Below the pieces are notes generated by a model that saw only the letters and a list, made by a program, of their open reading frames with translations, ran no database searches and was not told the origin of the DNA. DNA of 64,000 bases from Delphinapterus leucas (lineage: Eukaryota; Chordata; Mammalia; Artiodactyla; Monodontidae), in the NCBI RefSeq assembly GCF_002288925.2, contig NW_022098076.1:65533987-65597986 (forward strand), written 5' to 3'. Position numbers and translations under genes: made by a program. This document shows positions 36,301 to 47,225 of this stretch, in pieces. Each line of letters opens with the position of its first letter. The stretch's first letter is position 1.

Positions 36301-36329
36301 ACATCCCTATGGCGTGATTTTCTGAAAAC
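33301..36329. other. No gene seen; long unique stretch
   Basis: No exon recognised in 3 kb, and few repeats. An A18 run lies near 33560. A short L2-like patch occurs near 34740-34800 ('cccagtgcctagcagagtg'). The part at 35100-35720 is A/T-rich with several homeodomain-like TAAT cores, which could suit a regulatory element but proves nothing. Confidence 0.45.
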
Positions 36330-36790
36330 ACAGATTCAGTCACATCCTTCCCCTTCTTATTCACCTCCAGAGACTCCCATTGCCTGCTAGATAAAGCCCA
36401 TACCTCTCAGCCTGGCCTGCGAGTTCTTACACGGCTGCGCCCAGCCTACGCTTCCAGGCTTGTCTCCTACCACCCTCCCCCAGCCACACGGGGACCACAA
36501 AAGACTACTCACTGTCCCCACAGTCAGTGCACTTTCATGCTTTCGGACCTTGGTTCATGCTGTTCCCTCTCCCTAGAACACTTCCTCTTCCTTCTTGCCT
36601 AAGAATTCTTGTTATCCTTCAGACCCAATTTAGATGTCACCTCCTATGTAATGCCTGTCGCAAGCCCTGTGGCAGAATTTAACTTACCTCCCCTGGACTC
36701 TCTGCACTCTGCTTCTACTCAACTATGCCACTTATCGTACTGTAACATCATCATGTTTCTGTCTCCTGTTTAGTTGGAAGGTGATTTTCT
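36330..36790 (+). mobile_element. L2 LINE, 3' coding and UTR region
   Basis: Contains 'gactcccattgcctgctaga', 'ttggttcatgctgttccctc', 'cttcagacccaatttagatg' and 'tcacctcctatgtaatgcct', in the order of the L2 3' region. Confidence 0.85.
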
Positions 36791-37104
36791 TCTCAGCAGG
36801 AGTTGTATCAAATTGGCTGGTATAGTTCAAGCAACGAGTATAGGTAAAAGGAGATGTAGAGTATGTTAGAGGATGGGAAGAAAATGGAAGGGTGGATGGA
36901 TAGATGGATAGTTAATTTGTATTATATTAGGTATCTTGGGCAGTTAAAGAGGATCTCCCAAGCCTGTGAACTGAAAGAAATCTGTAAATAAAGAGTCATT
37001 AAACTGAGACTCAGATGATCCAGTCCTATTAGCTTTATAGGTCCCAATATCCCTATCTAATAAATCAGGAAGGCATTTCCTGTTCTAATATTGCATGAGT
37101 CAGT

Positions 37105-37322
37105 AATAGTCTAAACCATTGCCATCCAGTTGCACTTTCTCTGGGAATGGAAGTGTTCTAAAATTTGTTCTGCCCAAGAGAGTAGCCATTCGTCACATGT
37201 CACTATTGTATACTTGAAATGTGACTAGTGCAACTGAAGAACTGATTTGTAACTTTAATTGATTTTAATTTTATATTTAAATAGCTACATATGGCTAGTG
37301 GCTACCATATTGGACAATACAG
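37105..37322 (+). mobile_element. hAT-Charlie MITE (MER3/MER33/MER58-like)
   Basis: Terminal wording such as 'atatggctagtggctaccat' and 'attggacaatacag' with the matching left part ('aatggaagtgttcta', 'tacttgaaatgtgactagtg') identifies a non-autonomous hAT family. I cannot separate the close family names by eye. Confidence 0.7.
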
Positions 37323-37649
37323 GTGTAATCCATTACTCACAATGTTATACCTCAGTATACTGCTACTTAATACCATCAAAGGCATTTCTAGGCAGGCTCA
37401 AACCGCACAGAGTCTTCTTGTGCAGGCAATAAAGACACCTATGTGGGGTGAAATGAGTGGTGTTCTACCGTCTCTCATTTCTCAGCTAAACATAACTCCT
37501 CCACTGACCTTGCCCTAACCTATCACACCTACCTGGCCTGAATTCACTCCGAATGATCAGGAGAAGCCCAAAGATGCCCAATCGAGAGGTCCAAATCTAC
37601 TGATGAATCTCAAAGTTTGAACGGATACATCTCCAATCCCCTTGCCCTG

Positions 37650-37762
37650 GTGCTCAAAGTTGTCACCCCCGTGAGGGCAGGAATAATGTCTTGTTCATCA
37701 CCGTATCTCTCGGGACATCTAGAATCCTGCCTGGCACTTAGCAAATGCTCATTCACATTAAC
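37650..37762 (+). mobile_element. L2 LINE 3' end
   Basis: The wording 'gagggcaggaataatgtctt', 'gttcatcaccgtatctc' and 'tgcctggcacttagcaaatg' is the standard L2 terminus. Confidence 0.75.
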
Positions 37763-38161
37763 TTAATTAATTTACCAGAATTGCCAATAGGGAAGAGTAT
37801 TCTAGTTATAGACTTGAACTCTCAAGACCAACAATTTCACTCCCAAAAGCCTATCTGCCCATCCAAGGTGGTCAATCATAAAACCTCACTCAACGTGCAG
37901 CAACAGACAGGTCTTAAACACCTGCTGTGTGTCTAATCCTAGGCCTCTGGCCACTTACTCAGGACCCTGTACACAGGGTCTTGTATATTCTGTATACAGA
38001 ATACCTAAGACAAAGTCCCTCCCCTCCAAGAGTTCACAGTTTAGTAGGAAACAGAGAAACACAATCAATTCTAATTCTAGAAGCCAGTTAATTCCAATAG
38101 AAGTGCATGTAAGAAGGCATACAATAGTTCTTCATTTTTAAAGTTTAAGAATCTCTGTTCT

Positions 38162-38281
38162 GGGCTTCCCTGGTGGCGCAGTGGTTGGGAGTCCGCCTGC
38201 CGATGCGCATCCGGAGCCTGTGCTCCGCAACGGGAGAGGCCACAGCAGTGAGAGGCCCGCGTATGGCAAAAAAAAAAAAAA
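38162..38281 (+). mobile_element. CHR SINE with internal deletion, B box lost
   Basis: The head and A box are intact ('gggcttccctggtggcgcag'). The copy then jumps from 'ccgcctgccgatgc' to 'gcatccggagcctgtgctcc', losing roughly 85-95 bp with the B box. The TSD AATCTCTGTTCT is perfect (38150-38161 and 38282-38293). Confidence 0.93.
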
Positions 38282-38299
38282 AATCTCTGTTCTCATCAC

Positions 38300-38449
38300 A
38301 AGAAAAATATTTTTGTAACTATGATGGTGACGGATGTCAACTAAACTTGTTGTGGTGATCATTTCACAGTGTATACAAATATCAGATCATTTTGTTATAT
38401 ACCTAAAACTAATATAATATGTCAATTATACTTTAATTTAGAAAAAGGA
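38300..38449 (+). mobile_element. L1M 3' end fragment
   Basis: The wording 'gtggtgatcatttcacagtg', 'aatatcagatcattttgtta' and 'atgtcaattatactttaatt' is an L1M 3' terminus. The 5' side was probably cut by the SINE insertion just upstream. Confidence 0.7.
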
Positions 38450-38841
38450 TCTCAGGATTGGACATCATGGTGGACATCGGGTTGCATCACCCAGATAGTC
38501 CTTCAGTGAAGGAACTGTTGTCCCAGCACTTCTAAGTGCTGTTGGCAGACAGTCTCCAAACACAAGTTTCTTCTGATAGCCCTCATCCAATGCCTGGACA
38601 ATGCAGGAGTATAAAGGCCCAGTCATCTTGCACCACTTCTAGATAAATCTGAAAAGCCTTTTAGCTCCAGATATCACAAGAATTCAGCTGAGACTGTTCT
38701 TAGACCTGCATCCAAGCTTGATTTCTTCCTCTGAACACTTCTGCTTCCTTTCCTTCCTTTCCCAACAGCCTTCCTTAATAAACCTCTTACATGCTAAACT
38801 CCATCTCAGAGTCTGCTTCCCAGAGAGCCCAACCTACAACA
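38450..38841 (+). mobile_element. ERVL-like 5' LTR
   Basis: TATA-like 'gtataaaggcccag' (near 38611), then 'aataaacctcttacatgcta' (poly(A) signal, near 38777) and the end 'agcccaacctacaaca'. This is the order of R and U5 in an ERVL-group LTR. The next bases resemble an ERVL primer-binding region. The start is approximate. Confidence 0.7.
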
Positions 38842-41222
38842 ATTAGTAGCAGAGGAATAGATAGGGGTCTTGGAACTTCATCACTTCCCATCTGTCTGGC
38901 AGAGACCCCATCACACTGATGGAAGCTGGAGCACTTCTAGCCCATGGCACAACGTAGCAGTCAAGTCCAGTCAAAAAACAGCCACTGGTGCTGTATTGTG
39001 TTGAATACCAGTGGAAGGGGGTATATTAGCTATTGCAGTGTATCAGGTGTTTGAGAAATATGGCCGCCGTAGTAATTACAAGACCAATATTGGCTATTAT
39101 TAAGCTTCACTGATACTCTGAAAAAATATAAGAAAATCTCAGAGGATTAATCCCAACTGAAAGTTAGGTGTGAAAGCCAGAAGACCTTCTTGGTAGCATA
39201 CAAAGAAGCTCTCATTTCCTGCAGTGTGAGGGCAGGGAAAGCTGGAGACCAGGACCAAGATATAATTGTCAGAATAGCTGAGCCCAAAGTTTGGTTAGGA
39301 TAAAATGGGACCCTGACACAAGAAATGGGAACAGCTGGGTTAACCCCCGTTCCCAAATTTTGAATCCACAGACTCCCCTGAGCTTTCTGAGACTGCTGAA
39401 GAAGCCCACCCTCCCTATTAAGAAGTTGCATTCCACCACTGACTGGAGATTATGAGAGTCTTCTCCGCTGCAAGGCCACAAGTGCCCCACCCAAGATCTG
39501 CCCTCACGTCCCTTCTTGGGTTATAACTAGGTTTAGTTAAGTCACAACATAGCCCAACTGGGGACAAGCTGACAAGGGGGAAAAAAAGGAACTATACCCT
39601 TAAAGAGTTTCAAGCCCTAGCCAGCATGTACCAGCAAGAGCTGGGAGGGTACACTCAGAATTGTCTTCTGGAGGTGCTTAATCAAGAAGGTTGGAATATA
39701 AGGTTGGATAAGTAAGAGTTTGTCGATTTGAGAGCCCTCTCCCAGGATAAAAGATTTAACACCTTGGCAAGACCGCTAGAACAGGGGTCCCCAGCCCCTG
39801 GGCCATGGATGAGTACCGGTCCGTGGCCTGTTAGGAACTAGGCCACACAGCAGGAGGTGAGCAGCGGGCGAGCCAGCAAAGCTTCTTCTGTATTTACAGC
39901 CGCTCCCCATCACTCGCATTACCGCCTGAGCTCCGCCACCTGTCAGCATTATGGTGAGTTGTATAACTCTTACATTATATATTACAATGTAATCATAATA
40001 GAAATAAAGTGCACAGTAAATGTAATGCACTTGAATCATCCCCAAACCATCCCCCCACCCCAGTCCGTGAAAAAATTGTCTTCCATGAAACCGGTCCCTG
40101 GTGCCAAAGAGGTTGGGGATTGCTGCCCTAGAAGCTGGTATAAGCCTACAGCTAGACGGCTGCTGCAAAAACGGGAAAATCAATGCTCATGCTGAGTGAG
40201 GTTGAAATGCCAGAATTGCCATGGTTGATGGTGGAAGAAGGGATTAAAAGTTTCAGAAAAGTGGAGATGCTAGAGTGGATATAGTAAGAAAGACCAGAAT
40301 GTCTACATGGTGATTCTGTTCCAAGGGAGGACTCTACAAAATGGCTAGTGAGAGGGGCACCCGCATCACCGAAAAATGTAGTGGTGGGTCTCTTCTCTAG
40401 GCCAAGGCTGACAGCAGGAAAGGCCATTATAGGCTCACTGATAGTAATGGGTGGAAAGGACTCTGAAATATAGAGGCAAGTTGGCAAAGCATAACCATTA
40501 GGAGCTAGGTGGATTCAGTTACCGTAATGAGTGGCAAGACTGGAGGGAGGCAGCGAGAAGGTGTTGACCTGAATAGAGTTGATGCAGTTGGTTCATAAAA
40601 CATGAAGCACCTAAAGGCGAAATAGGTGGGCCGCCAACAAGGGTACTACTCAGTTTGTACCAGCTAAGGAAATGACACATGGGCGGTCAGGAGATTAGGG
40701 GTGGTTATTCCGATATCATAATCCCTTGCCTGTTTTTATGACCCAGAGCCCATTGCATGAAGAAGAGGCCAGATCCCAAGGGAAAAGGACCCTACGAAAC
40801 CACAGAAGGTATTCACACTTCTGATTCCCACAGTTCTTCTCCAAAAGGATCCTCGAACATTTATCCAGGTAACCAAATTGAGGAGAGGGAGTACCCAAAG
40901 ATTTTGAGGGCTGTTGGACACAGGATCCAGGTTGACATTGTGAGGAGGGGTCAATGGGAGCTAGATAATGAATGGAATCTTAGCCAAAGTCTAATTCGCA
41001 ATGGGTCCACTGAGTCTGCTGACCCATCTGGTGGTCATTTCCTCAACCCCTGAATGTATATCAGAACAGACATACTCAGTGGTTAGCACAACCCCTACAT
41101 GGCATCTTTGGACTGCAGAGTAAGAGCTATAAAAGTGTGGAAACTTCTACCTGCCACATCCCTGACAGCATCATAAAAAATAAAGTCATACCAAGGGAGT
41201 GTGCCAGAAAACAGGGCCTCTT
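38842..41222 (+). mobile_element. ERVL-like internal region (gag to start of pol), decayed
   Basis: Directly after the LTR. The first part is gag-like only by position. The stretch 40990-41220 carries wording of the ERVL protease to RT junction ('ctggtggtcatttcctcaac', 'agaacagacatactcagtgg', 'gcagagtaagagctataaa'). A 98-codon open stretch remains at 40757-41053, but other frames are full of stops. A MER1-type hAT splits it at 39782-40125. The pol remainder and 3' LTR are missing; it ends against a hAT element at 41228. It is an ancient, non-functional relic. Confidence 0.65.
39782..40125 (+). mobile_element. MER1-type hAT element inside the ERVL relic
   Basis: It starts 'caggggtccccagcccctgg' and ends 'gaggttggggattgctg', imperfect terminal inverted repeats. 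The wording 'taccggtccgtggcctgtta' and 'ccatgaaaccggtccctggt' is that of MER1/Charlie. The 8-bp TSDs CGCTAGAA (39774-39781) and CCCTAGAA (40126-40133) differ by one base, fitting hAT. Length 344 bp. Confidence 0.9.
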
Positions 41223-41227
41223 TCAAA

Positions 41228-41932
41228 GATCTAAAAGTGCACAGTCCAATTGGTAACCCTAACCACATGCTGTTATTGAGGACTTGAAATGTTATTGGTG
41301 TAACTGAGGGACTGAATTTTTTTATTTTAATTAATAAAATTTTTAAACATACGCAAGTTAGTTATTTGAAAACTTTTCAATATGTTTGGAACAACTTGAG
41401 TACATGAGTCTACTTTTTCAATTGTAAATGTTATGAAACTTACATATAGATCAGGTATTTCCGATGAAATTTTGACATCTGAGTTAGAATGTACTGTAAG
41501 TATAAAATATACTTAGTACCCCCAAAACAGAGTGTAAAAAATCTCATTCATAGTGTTTTATGTTCATTACATATGAAAATATTGTTAATAGATTGAGTTA
41601 AATAAAATATATTGCTAAATTCAATTTCACTGCTTTTTTACTTTTTTTTCTTTTTTTTTGCAGTATGCGGGCCCCTCACTGTTGTGGCCTCTCCCGTTGC
41701 GGAGCACAGGCTCCGGACGCGCAGGCTCAGCGGCCATGGCTCACGGGCCCAGCCACTCCGCGGCATGTGGGATCTTCCCAGACCGGGGCACGAACCTGCA
41801 TCCCCTGCATCAGCAGGCGGACTCTCAACCACTGCGCCACCAGGGAAGCCCCTTTTTTACTTTTTTAATGTGACTATTAAACATTTTTAAATTACATGTG
41901 GCTCACATTATATATACAGTGGAAAGCACTGG
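41228..41932 (+). mobile_element. hAT-Charlie element, interrupted by a SINE
   Basis: The left part 'cacagtccaattggtaacc' with 'gaggacttgaaatg' and the right part 'acatgtggctcacattatat' fit the same broad hAT group as 37105-37322, but with a longer A/T-rich interior. The halves are 41228-41647 and 41867-41932. Confidence 0.6.
41648..41851 (-). mobile_element. CHR SINE, short type, minus strand
   Basis: Inverted short CHR copy: T-rich tail, 'ggcctctcccgttgcggagc', and the head 'ccaccagggaagcc' at the right. The TSD CTTTTTTACTTTTTT is perfect (41633-41647 and 41852-41866). It is inserted in the hAT element. Confidence 0.95.
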
Positions 41933-42234
41933 TCTAAAGGATGCAGAAGCTGTGGTTCCAATCATATCTCCATTTAATTCAGCAGTCTGACCCCTGCAAA
42001 AGCTAGGCAGATCCTAGAGAATAACCACTGACTACCACAAACTCAGCAGGTGGAGACCCCAAGTGCAATCATCATGTCAGGTGTGATTTCTTTCCTAGAG
42101 TTGATTAATGGTGTCCTAGGTTCGTGTTATGTGGCACTTGATTTAACAAATGTGTTCTTTCCCGTCCCTGTCAGAAAAGAGGCTCAGAGACAGATTGCTT
42201 TCACATGGAATGGACAACAGTACACTTTTACAGT

Positions 42235-42430
42235 TTTGTTTCAATGGACTCAGACCTGGGTTCAAATTCCACATTTCTCCCCCCTTCCCCACTCCATGAC
42301 TTTAGCGTTACCAAGCCTTGAATTTTTTTCCAAGCATAAAGTTAAATTAATTATATCCACCTCATAGGATTGCTATGAAGACCAACATGACCTAATATGT
42401 ACATGGTGCCTGGCATAGAGTAAGCAATTG
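42235..42430 (+). mobile_element. MIR SINE
   Basis: Contains 'gactcagacctgggttcaaa', 'ccatgactttagcgttacca', 'cacctcataggattgctatg' and 'tgcctggcatagagtaagc', a nearly complete MIR. Confidence 0.85.
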
Positions 42431-42445
42431 GAAAATATAGGTCTC

Positions 42446-42662
42446 GGGGCTTCCCTGGTGGCGCAGTGGTTGAGAGTCCACCTGTCGATGCAGGGGACCC
42501 GGGTTCATGCCCCGGTCCGGGAGGATCCCACATGCCGTGGAGCTGCTGGGCCTGTGAGCCATGGCTGCTGAGCCTGCGCGTCTGGAGCCTGTGCTCCGCA
42601 ACGGGAGAGGCCACAACGGTGACAGGCCTGTGTACCGCAAAAAAAAAAAAAAAAAAAGGAAA
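42446..42662 (+). mobile_element. CHR SINE, short type
   Basis: Complete head, A and B boxes and body, with a 19-base A tail. The TSD GAAAATATAGGTCTC is perfect (42431-42445 and 42663-42677). It lies at the end of the MIR. Confidence 0.96.
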
Positions 42663-42833
42663 GAAAATATAGGTCTCTCTTCTCCTTAGTGGCCAGAGAG
42701 AAAAACTTTAAATGGTAAGTCTTCTAGGGCACTTAAGCTAGGGTAAATTGGATATTACCTTTATTTTGTTGTGATACATACTGGTAAGTGCAGGGAAGGC
42801 TGGTGCTTAGGCCACCTGCAGGATTTATATATT

Positions 42834-43083
42834 AGTGGCTCTCAACCCTGGCTGCAACCAAGGTTACATAATAGAATTAATTTGGAGAGTTTTTGAAAGA
42901 TATGGATGATCAAGCCCCAATTCCAGGGATTCTGGATTAATTTAAATTTTAAAAATTATATTTAATTCAGTTATTGGAAAACTTTTAAATATGTTCAAGA
43001 ATAACTGGTCTGGGGTAATACCCAGGTATGTTTTAAAAGTTCTCCCAGGAGATTCTAATATGCAACCAGGGCTTAGAGCCACT
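42834..43083 (+). mobile_element. MER5A element with an internal insert
   Basis: Inverted ends 'agtggctctcaaccctggct' and 'gcaaccagggcttagagccact' match MER5A. The length is 250 bp instead of about 190. The extra ~62 bp (about 42941-43005) is A/T-rich and interrupts the usual 'gattctgatttaattggtct' junction. Confidence 0.85.
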
Positions 43084-44744
43084 TTCCTACCTGGCCACCT
43101 TGTGTTCAGTCTTGGATACATGTTCTCCCCTCCTGGCAGCTCTTCTCAATGAAAACTCAATGCTCATCAGCCACAGATAAAGCTTAATAAGATAATGGCA
43201 TTTGGTATGTTTGAGATCCTTCCTAGGGGAGAGGGGTCATTGCCATTATTAGCACTTCAAGTTGAAAGTAAGGAATTAGAAGAGGAAGGCAGATCCCTTC
43301 TCTCCCTGCTCTGCCTCCCCCACTTCTGGATTTATCGTTCTGAATGTGTTGTGGAGTCCAGGGCCTGAGGAAGGTCCTGGAGCATCTTAACATGGAGGCA
43401 GCCCGGCCAAGCCCAGGTGTGACCTCGCAGCCGATGCTGTTTGCTATGAAACACAAGAACCCAAGTGTCAGCGTATTTGCAACACATTTCAAGATGGGTC
43501 AGGGGGCCAGGAGTTGATGATGAATTTTTTATTTATTTATATACTTACTTTGCTTACTGGCAAATTTGAGATGGGCAGGGTTCTCAAGCAGCTGCCGGAA
43601 AATCGTCAGGTTACAGAGAACAGGCCCCGATGGAGAGGGAAGAAGATAGATTCTGGTTGTGACATTCTGTGTGGTCAGCTCATCCCCTCCGATTCCCTGT
43701 CCCGTGGTGGAGTGAGGCACCAAGGGACGAGGGACGAGGTGTTTGTCATTGGCCTGCTGACTGGGACACTGGCAAGGGGCCACCTCGGCACGGAGCAGCA
43801 AATCAACTTTCCATTTTGTGTTCATTGTACAGCTGAGTTATCACAGCTGCCTGGCACCCCAGGTGGGTGTGGTCACTTACTCCCCGGGCCTGGATGACAG
43901 AGTGCATTCTACCTCATTGCCAAGTCCCCTCATGAAGCCCACTGGGAGGGCTCAGGAAGGGAGCAAGTTCTTCAAGGGCAGGAACCAACTTCACACTGTT
44001 GACTTATGGTTAACATATGTCGCCCCCCACTTTTGGGGAATGTGTAAGTCACGTTACTTCTAATTTATACATGTTTTCACTGAAAATAGAAAACGCTACT
44101 AATTCTCACTAGAACCAGAAAACCTTAGCTTTGGAAGGACCTGAGAGGTAAACTAGTCCAACATCCCATTTAATGCCCTTCAAGCCACCCTTTCCCCAGT
44201 GAGTCATCTACCTGTCTCTACTCGATGGTCTTATGTGATGGGGAGCTCACCTGGGAGCAGATATCACTTGATTATCCAATGGCTATTATCCATCCCCAAA
44301 CCAACTTAAATGAGTCTTTATTTTGACTTCAGAAGACAGTGCACCAAAAATCATTCGTGCTCCTGAGGGAGTAAAGGCATACATTGAGTTACCTGGCTCC
44401 ATGCAGGGGGAGCACGGTGGAAAACAGATCCAATTATATCAGCCACAGGGCACTGGACATCTGGAGCCATTCATCACGCTCACACTTACTTCCCAGCAGC
44501 CTGGGAAGTTGCCCTGAGCACAGTAGCTTGGCATTTCTTTTCTTCTCTTTTCTTCTTAACATTTTCAAATCCTTTTTTCTCCTCCCACTCATCTGGCAGC
44601 CACTGTCAGTCCAAAGGCATTAAAGCCTTTGAGGACCCCCTGAACTCACCATCCATCCGGCAGAAGCATCTCCTCCGAGCCCTAAAATGACACTACTTGC
44701 CCTTCACTAAAGGGCATGTACTTCATTTGCTGAATTATAAAGAG
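43084..44744. other. No gene seen; mostly unique DNA
   Basis: No exon recognised. A patch at 44118-44260 ('agctttggaaggacctgaga', 'ggggagctcacctgggag') resembles old LINE (CR1/L3-like) or MIR-like sequence, but is not firm. Open frames of up to 127 codons (43514-43897) have no domain. Confidence 0.4.
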
Positions 44745-44905
44745 CATGAGGTTTAGGGTGTCTCGGGCTTGACCCAAGATCTAAACCTACCACTCACAGC
44801 TCTGTGCCTGGAGGAAATGACTTAACCTCTGCATGTCATTTTCTCATCTGCAAAATGAGCTTAATACCAATCTTCAAAAAGATGGGAAAATGAAAGAAAA
44901 TGTAT
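44745..44905 (+). mobile_element. MIR SINE
   Basis: Contains 'gacttaacctctgcatgtca', 'ttctcatctgcaaaatgagc' and 'cctaccactcacagctctgt', the MIR core order. Confidence 0.8.
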
Positions 44906-44927
44906 GTATAGAAAACAATGCAACACA

Positions 44928-45780
44928 GTAACATTAACAAATCCAAGGGGAAAAAGCATATAACCACCTAAATAATGACAGAAGTTTTTTTGCTAAAATT
45001 TAACACACATTCATGATTAAAAAAAAAAATAGAGGCAAACTAGGAATACAGATGGACTTCTTTAACTGATAAAATGTATCCACAAAACATCTACAGTAAA
45101 CTTCATGCTCAAGGGTGAAATGGTGAAATATTGCCATGGTTATCCAACGTTGTACTGGAAGTCCTAGCCCAAACACCAAGTCAAGAAAAAGAATAAACAA
45201 TACTACGGTGGGAAAGGAAGAAATTCAACTGTCACTATTCAGAGTTGACATCATGGTCTAAGTGAAAACTCTAAAAGATTTTACCAATAAATTATTAAAA
45301 CTTATTTAGTAAAATAATTTATTAAAATTATTAAAACAAGAAAATCTAGCAAGATTGCTGGAGGCACAAATCAAAATGCAAAAATCATTGTATTTCCATT
45401 GATAAATACCAAAAACAAAAAGAATTTTTAACTTTAAATACCATTTAAAAATAGAATCAGGGCTTCCCTGGTGGGGCAGTGGTTGAGAATCTGCCTGCCA
45501 ATGCAGGGGACACGGGTTCGAGCCCTGGTCTGGGAAGATCCCACATGCCGCGGAGCAACTAGGCCCGTGAGCCACAACTACTGAGCCTGCGCGTCTGGAG
45601 CCTGTGCTCCGCAACGAGAGGCCCGTGCACCGCGATGAAGAGTGGCCCCCTGCTCGCCACAACTAGAGAAAGCCCTCGCACAGAAACGAAGACCCAACAC
45701 ACCCAAAAATAAATAAATAAATTTATATTTTAAAAAAATAGAATCAAATCTATAAAGTATTTAGAAAAACATGTAAGTGT
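44928..45780 (+). mobile_element. Old L1M ORF2 fragment, interrupted by a SINE
   Basis: The wording 'gcaaactaggaatacagatg', 'taaacttcatgctcaagggt', 'ggaagtcctagcccaaacac' and 'ggaggcacaaatcaaaatgc' follows the L1 ORF2 RT region. The text continues after the SINE (45747 onward). Confidence 0.8.
45460..45733 (+). mobile_element. CHR SINE, intermediate-length type
   Basis: The head is intact with B box 'gggttcgagccc'. The body mixes short-type ('gtgctccgcaac') and long-type ('gccacaactagagaaagcc') parts. The TSD AAAAATAGAATCA is perfect (45447-45459 and 45734-45746). Confidence 0.95.
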
Positions 45781-46164
45781 TCTGAATCCCCATCCTGGGC
45801 TTGTTCTTCACCCCACCCACCTTATCCTGCAGCAGCAAGTCACAAAAAGCTCTTCCCGACCCTAGCTACACACACACAGACACACAGACACACACTCTAC
45901 TTTGCTAATCATGGCCAAGGGCTATGCCTGAGAAGGGACCAAAAAAGTAACATATTCACCACTTCTTGTTTTCTGCTGCCTGGCTCCATTCCCCTGTCAT
46001 TCAGCTCTCTCCCCACTCAGGCTGATGTTATTTGAACCCAACACAAGGCACAGGACTCTCAGGCTGGGTGAGCTCTAGGAGGGAGGCAGGCAGGCAAGAG
46101 GGTGAAGAATAAGAATCAAACACCCAAGGAAATTGGGTGCAGGTTGAAAAAATAAAAAAGAATA

Positions 46165-46560
46165 TGAGTCAGGACTTTAGCATCAGACAAGTGTGGGTTC
46201 AATTTTCAGATTTGTCTTTTACTACCTCTGCAACGTAGGGCGATTTGTATAAGGACTCCTATAAGAAATAACCTAGGGCTTCCCTGGTGGCGCAGTGGTT
46301 GAGAGTCCGCCTGCCGATGCAGGGGACACGGGTTTGTGTCCCGGTCCGGGAAGATCCCACATGCCGCGGAGCGGCTAGGCCCGTGAGCCATGGCCGCTGA
46401 GCCTGCGTGTCCGGAGCCTGTGCTCTGCAACGGGAGAGGCCACAACAGTGAGAGGCCCGCGTACTGCAAAAAAAAAGAAAGAAAGAAAGAAAGAAAGAAC
46501 CTAAGCAATACATGCGGGTGTTTGATACAAAGTAAAGTTCAATAAATATTAGCAATGAGG
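46165..46560 (+). mobile_element. MIR SINE, split by a CHR SINE
   Basis: Left part 'gtgtgggttcaattttcaga' and 'actacctctgcaacgtaggg'; right part from 46504 ending 'agttcaataaatattagc'. The CHR insertion separates them. Confidence 0.65.
46276..46490 (+). mobile_element. CHR SINE, short type
   Basis: Full head, boxes and body with an AAAG-rich tail. Flanks AAGAAATAACCTA (46263-46275) and AAGAAAGAACCTA (46491-46503) form a TSD with one mismatch. Confidence 0.95.
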
Positions 46561-46599
46561 ATGGTGGGGGCTAGGGGTTGAAGATGGTGTGGAGATTAC

Positions 46600-47225
46600 T
46601 TAAAAATAGATGCAATTTTATAATCTAAAAATCAAAACTGAACCAACGAGATGCTATTTTTTGCCTAACTGCTACTGACAAATACTAATAAATGTCTAAT
46701 TCCTAGTATTGGTGAGAATGTGGGGAAAGGGGCTCTTTCATGCAATGATAAGGAGTTGATGCAAATTTTCTGGAGCAAATTATGGCAACACCTACCAATT
46801 ACCTTAAAAGTGTACAAACCCTTTTACTTACACGAATTTACCTAATGAAATAATTATGGATGTGTACCAAGACATACACCCAAGTATGTTAACTGCAACG
46901 TTGTAAATCATTAGCGAAAATCAAGGAGAGGGGACATCTAAATATCCAACAGTGGGAATTAAAGAAATGATGATCGAATACCTGCAGTCATTGGCAGTTG
47001 TATTAGAAGGACATATTTAACGCCATGAGAAAATGCTCACAACGTATTCTAAAGTTTAAGAAGCTGGTTTCAGAACAGAGGGGAATTTTTAATATTCTAT
47101 ATGAAAAAGATGTTACAGATTCACTAATATATTATGAGCAGGCATCTCTGGGCAGTGGGAATTATGGCTACGATAAGCCCTTGGTTAATCACTTTGATTT
47201 ACATATTTTGAAAGGTGCCTTGAAA
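46600..47225 (+). mobile_element. Ancient L1 (L1M/L1ME-like) 3' region
   Basis: The wording 'ttggtgagaatgtggggaaa', 'atacacccaagtatgttaac' and 'ttaacgccatgagaaaatgc' is diverged L1 ORF2 end and 3' UTR. Boundaries are approximate. Confidence 0.6.

Noticed and set aside
42446..42662. tRNA-like A and B boxes
   Set aside because: They belong to the tRNA-Glu-derived head of a CHR SINE; no cloverleaf tRNA gene is present.
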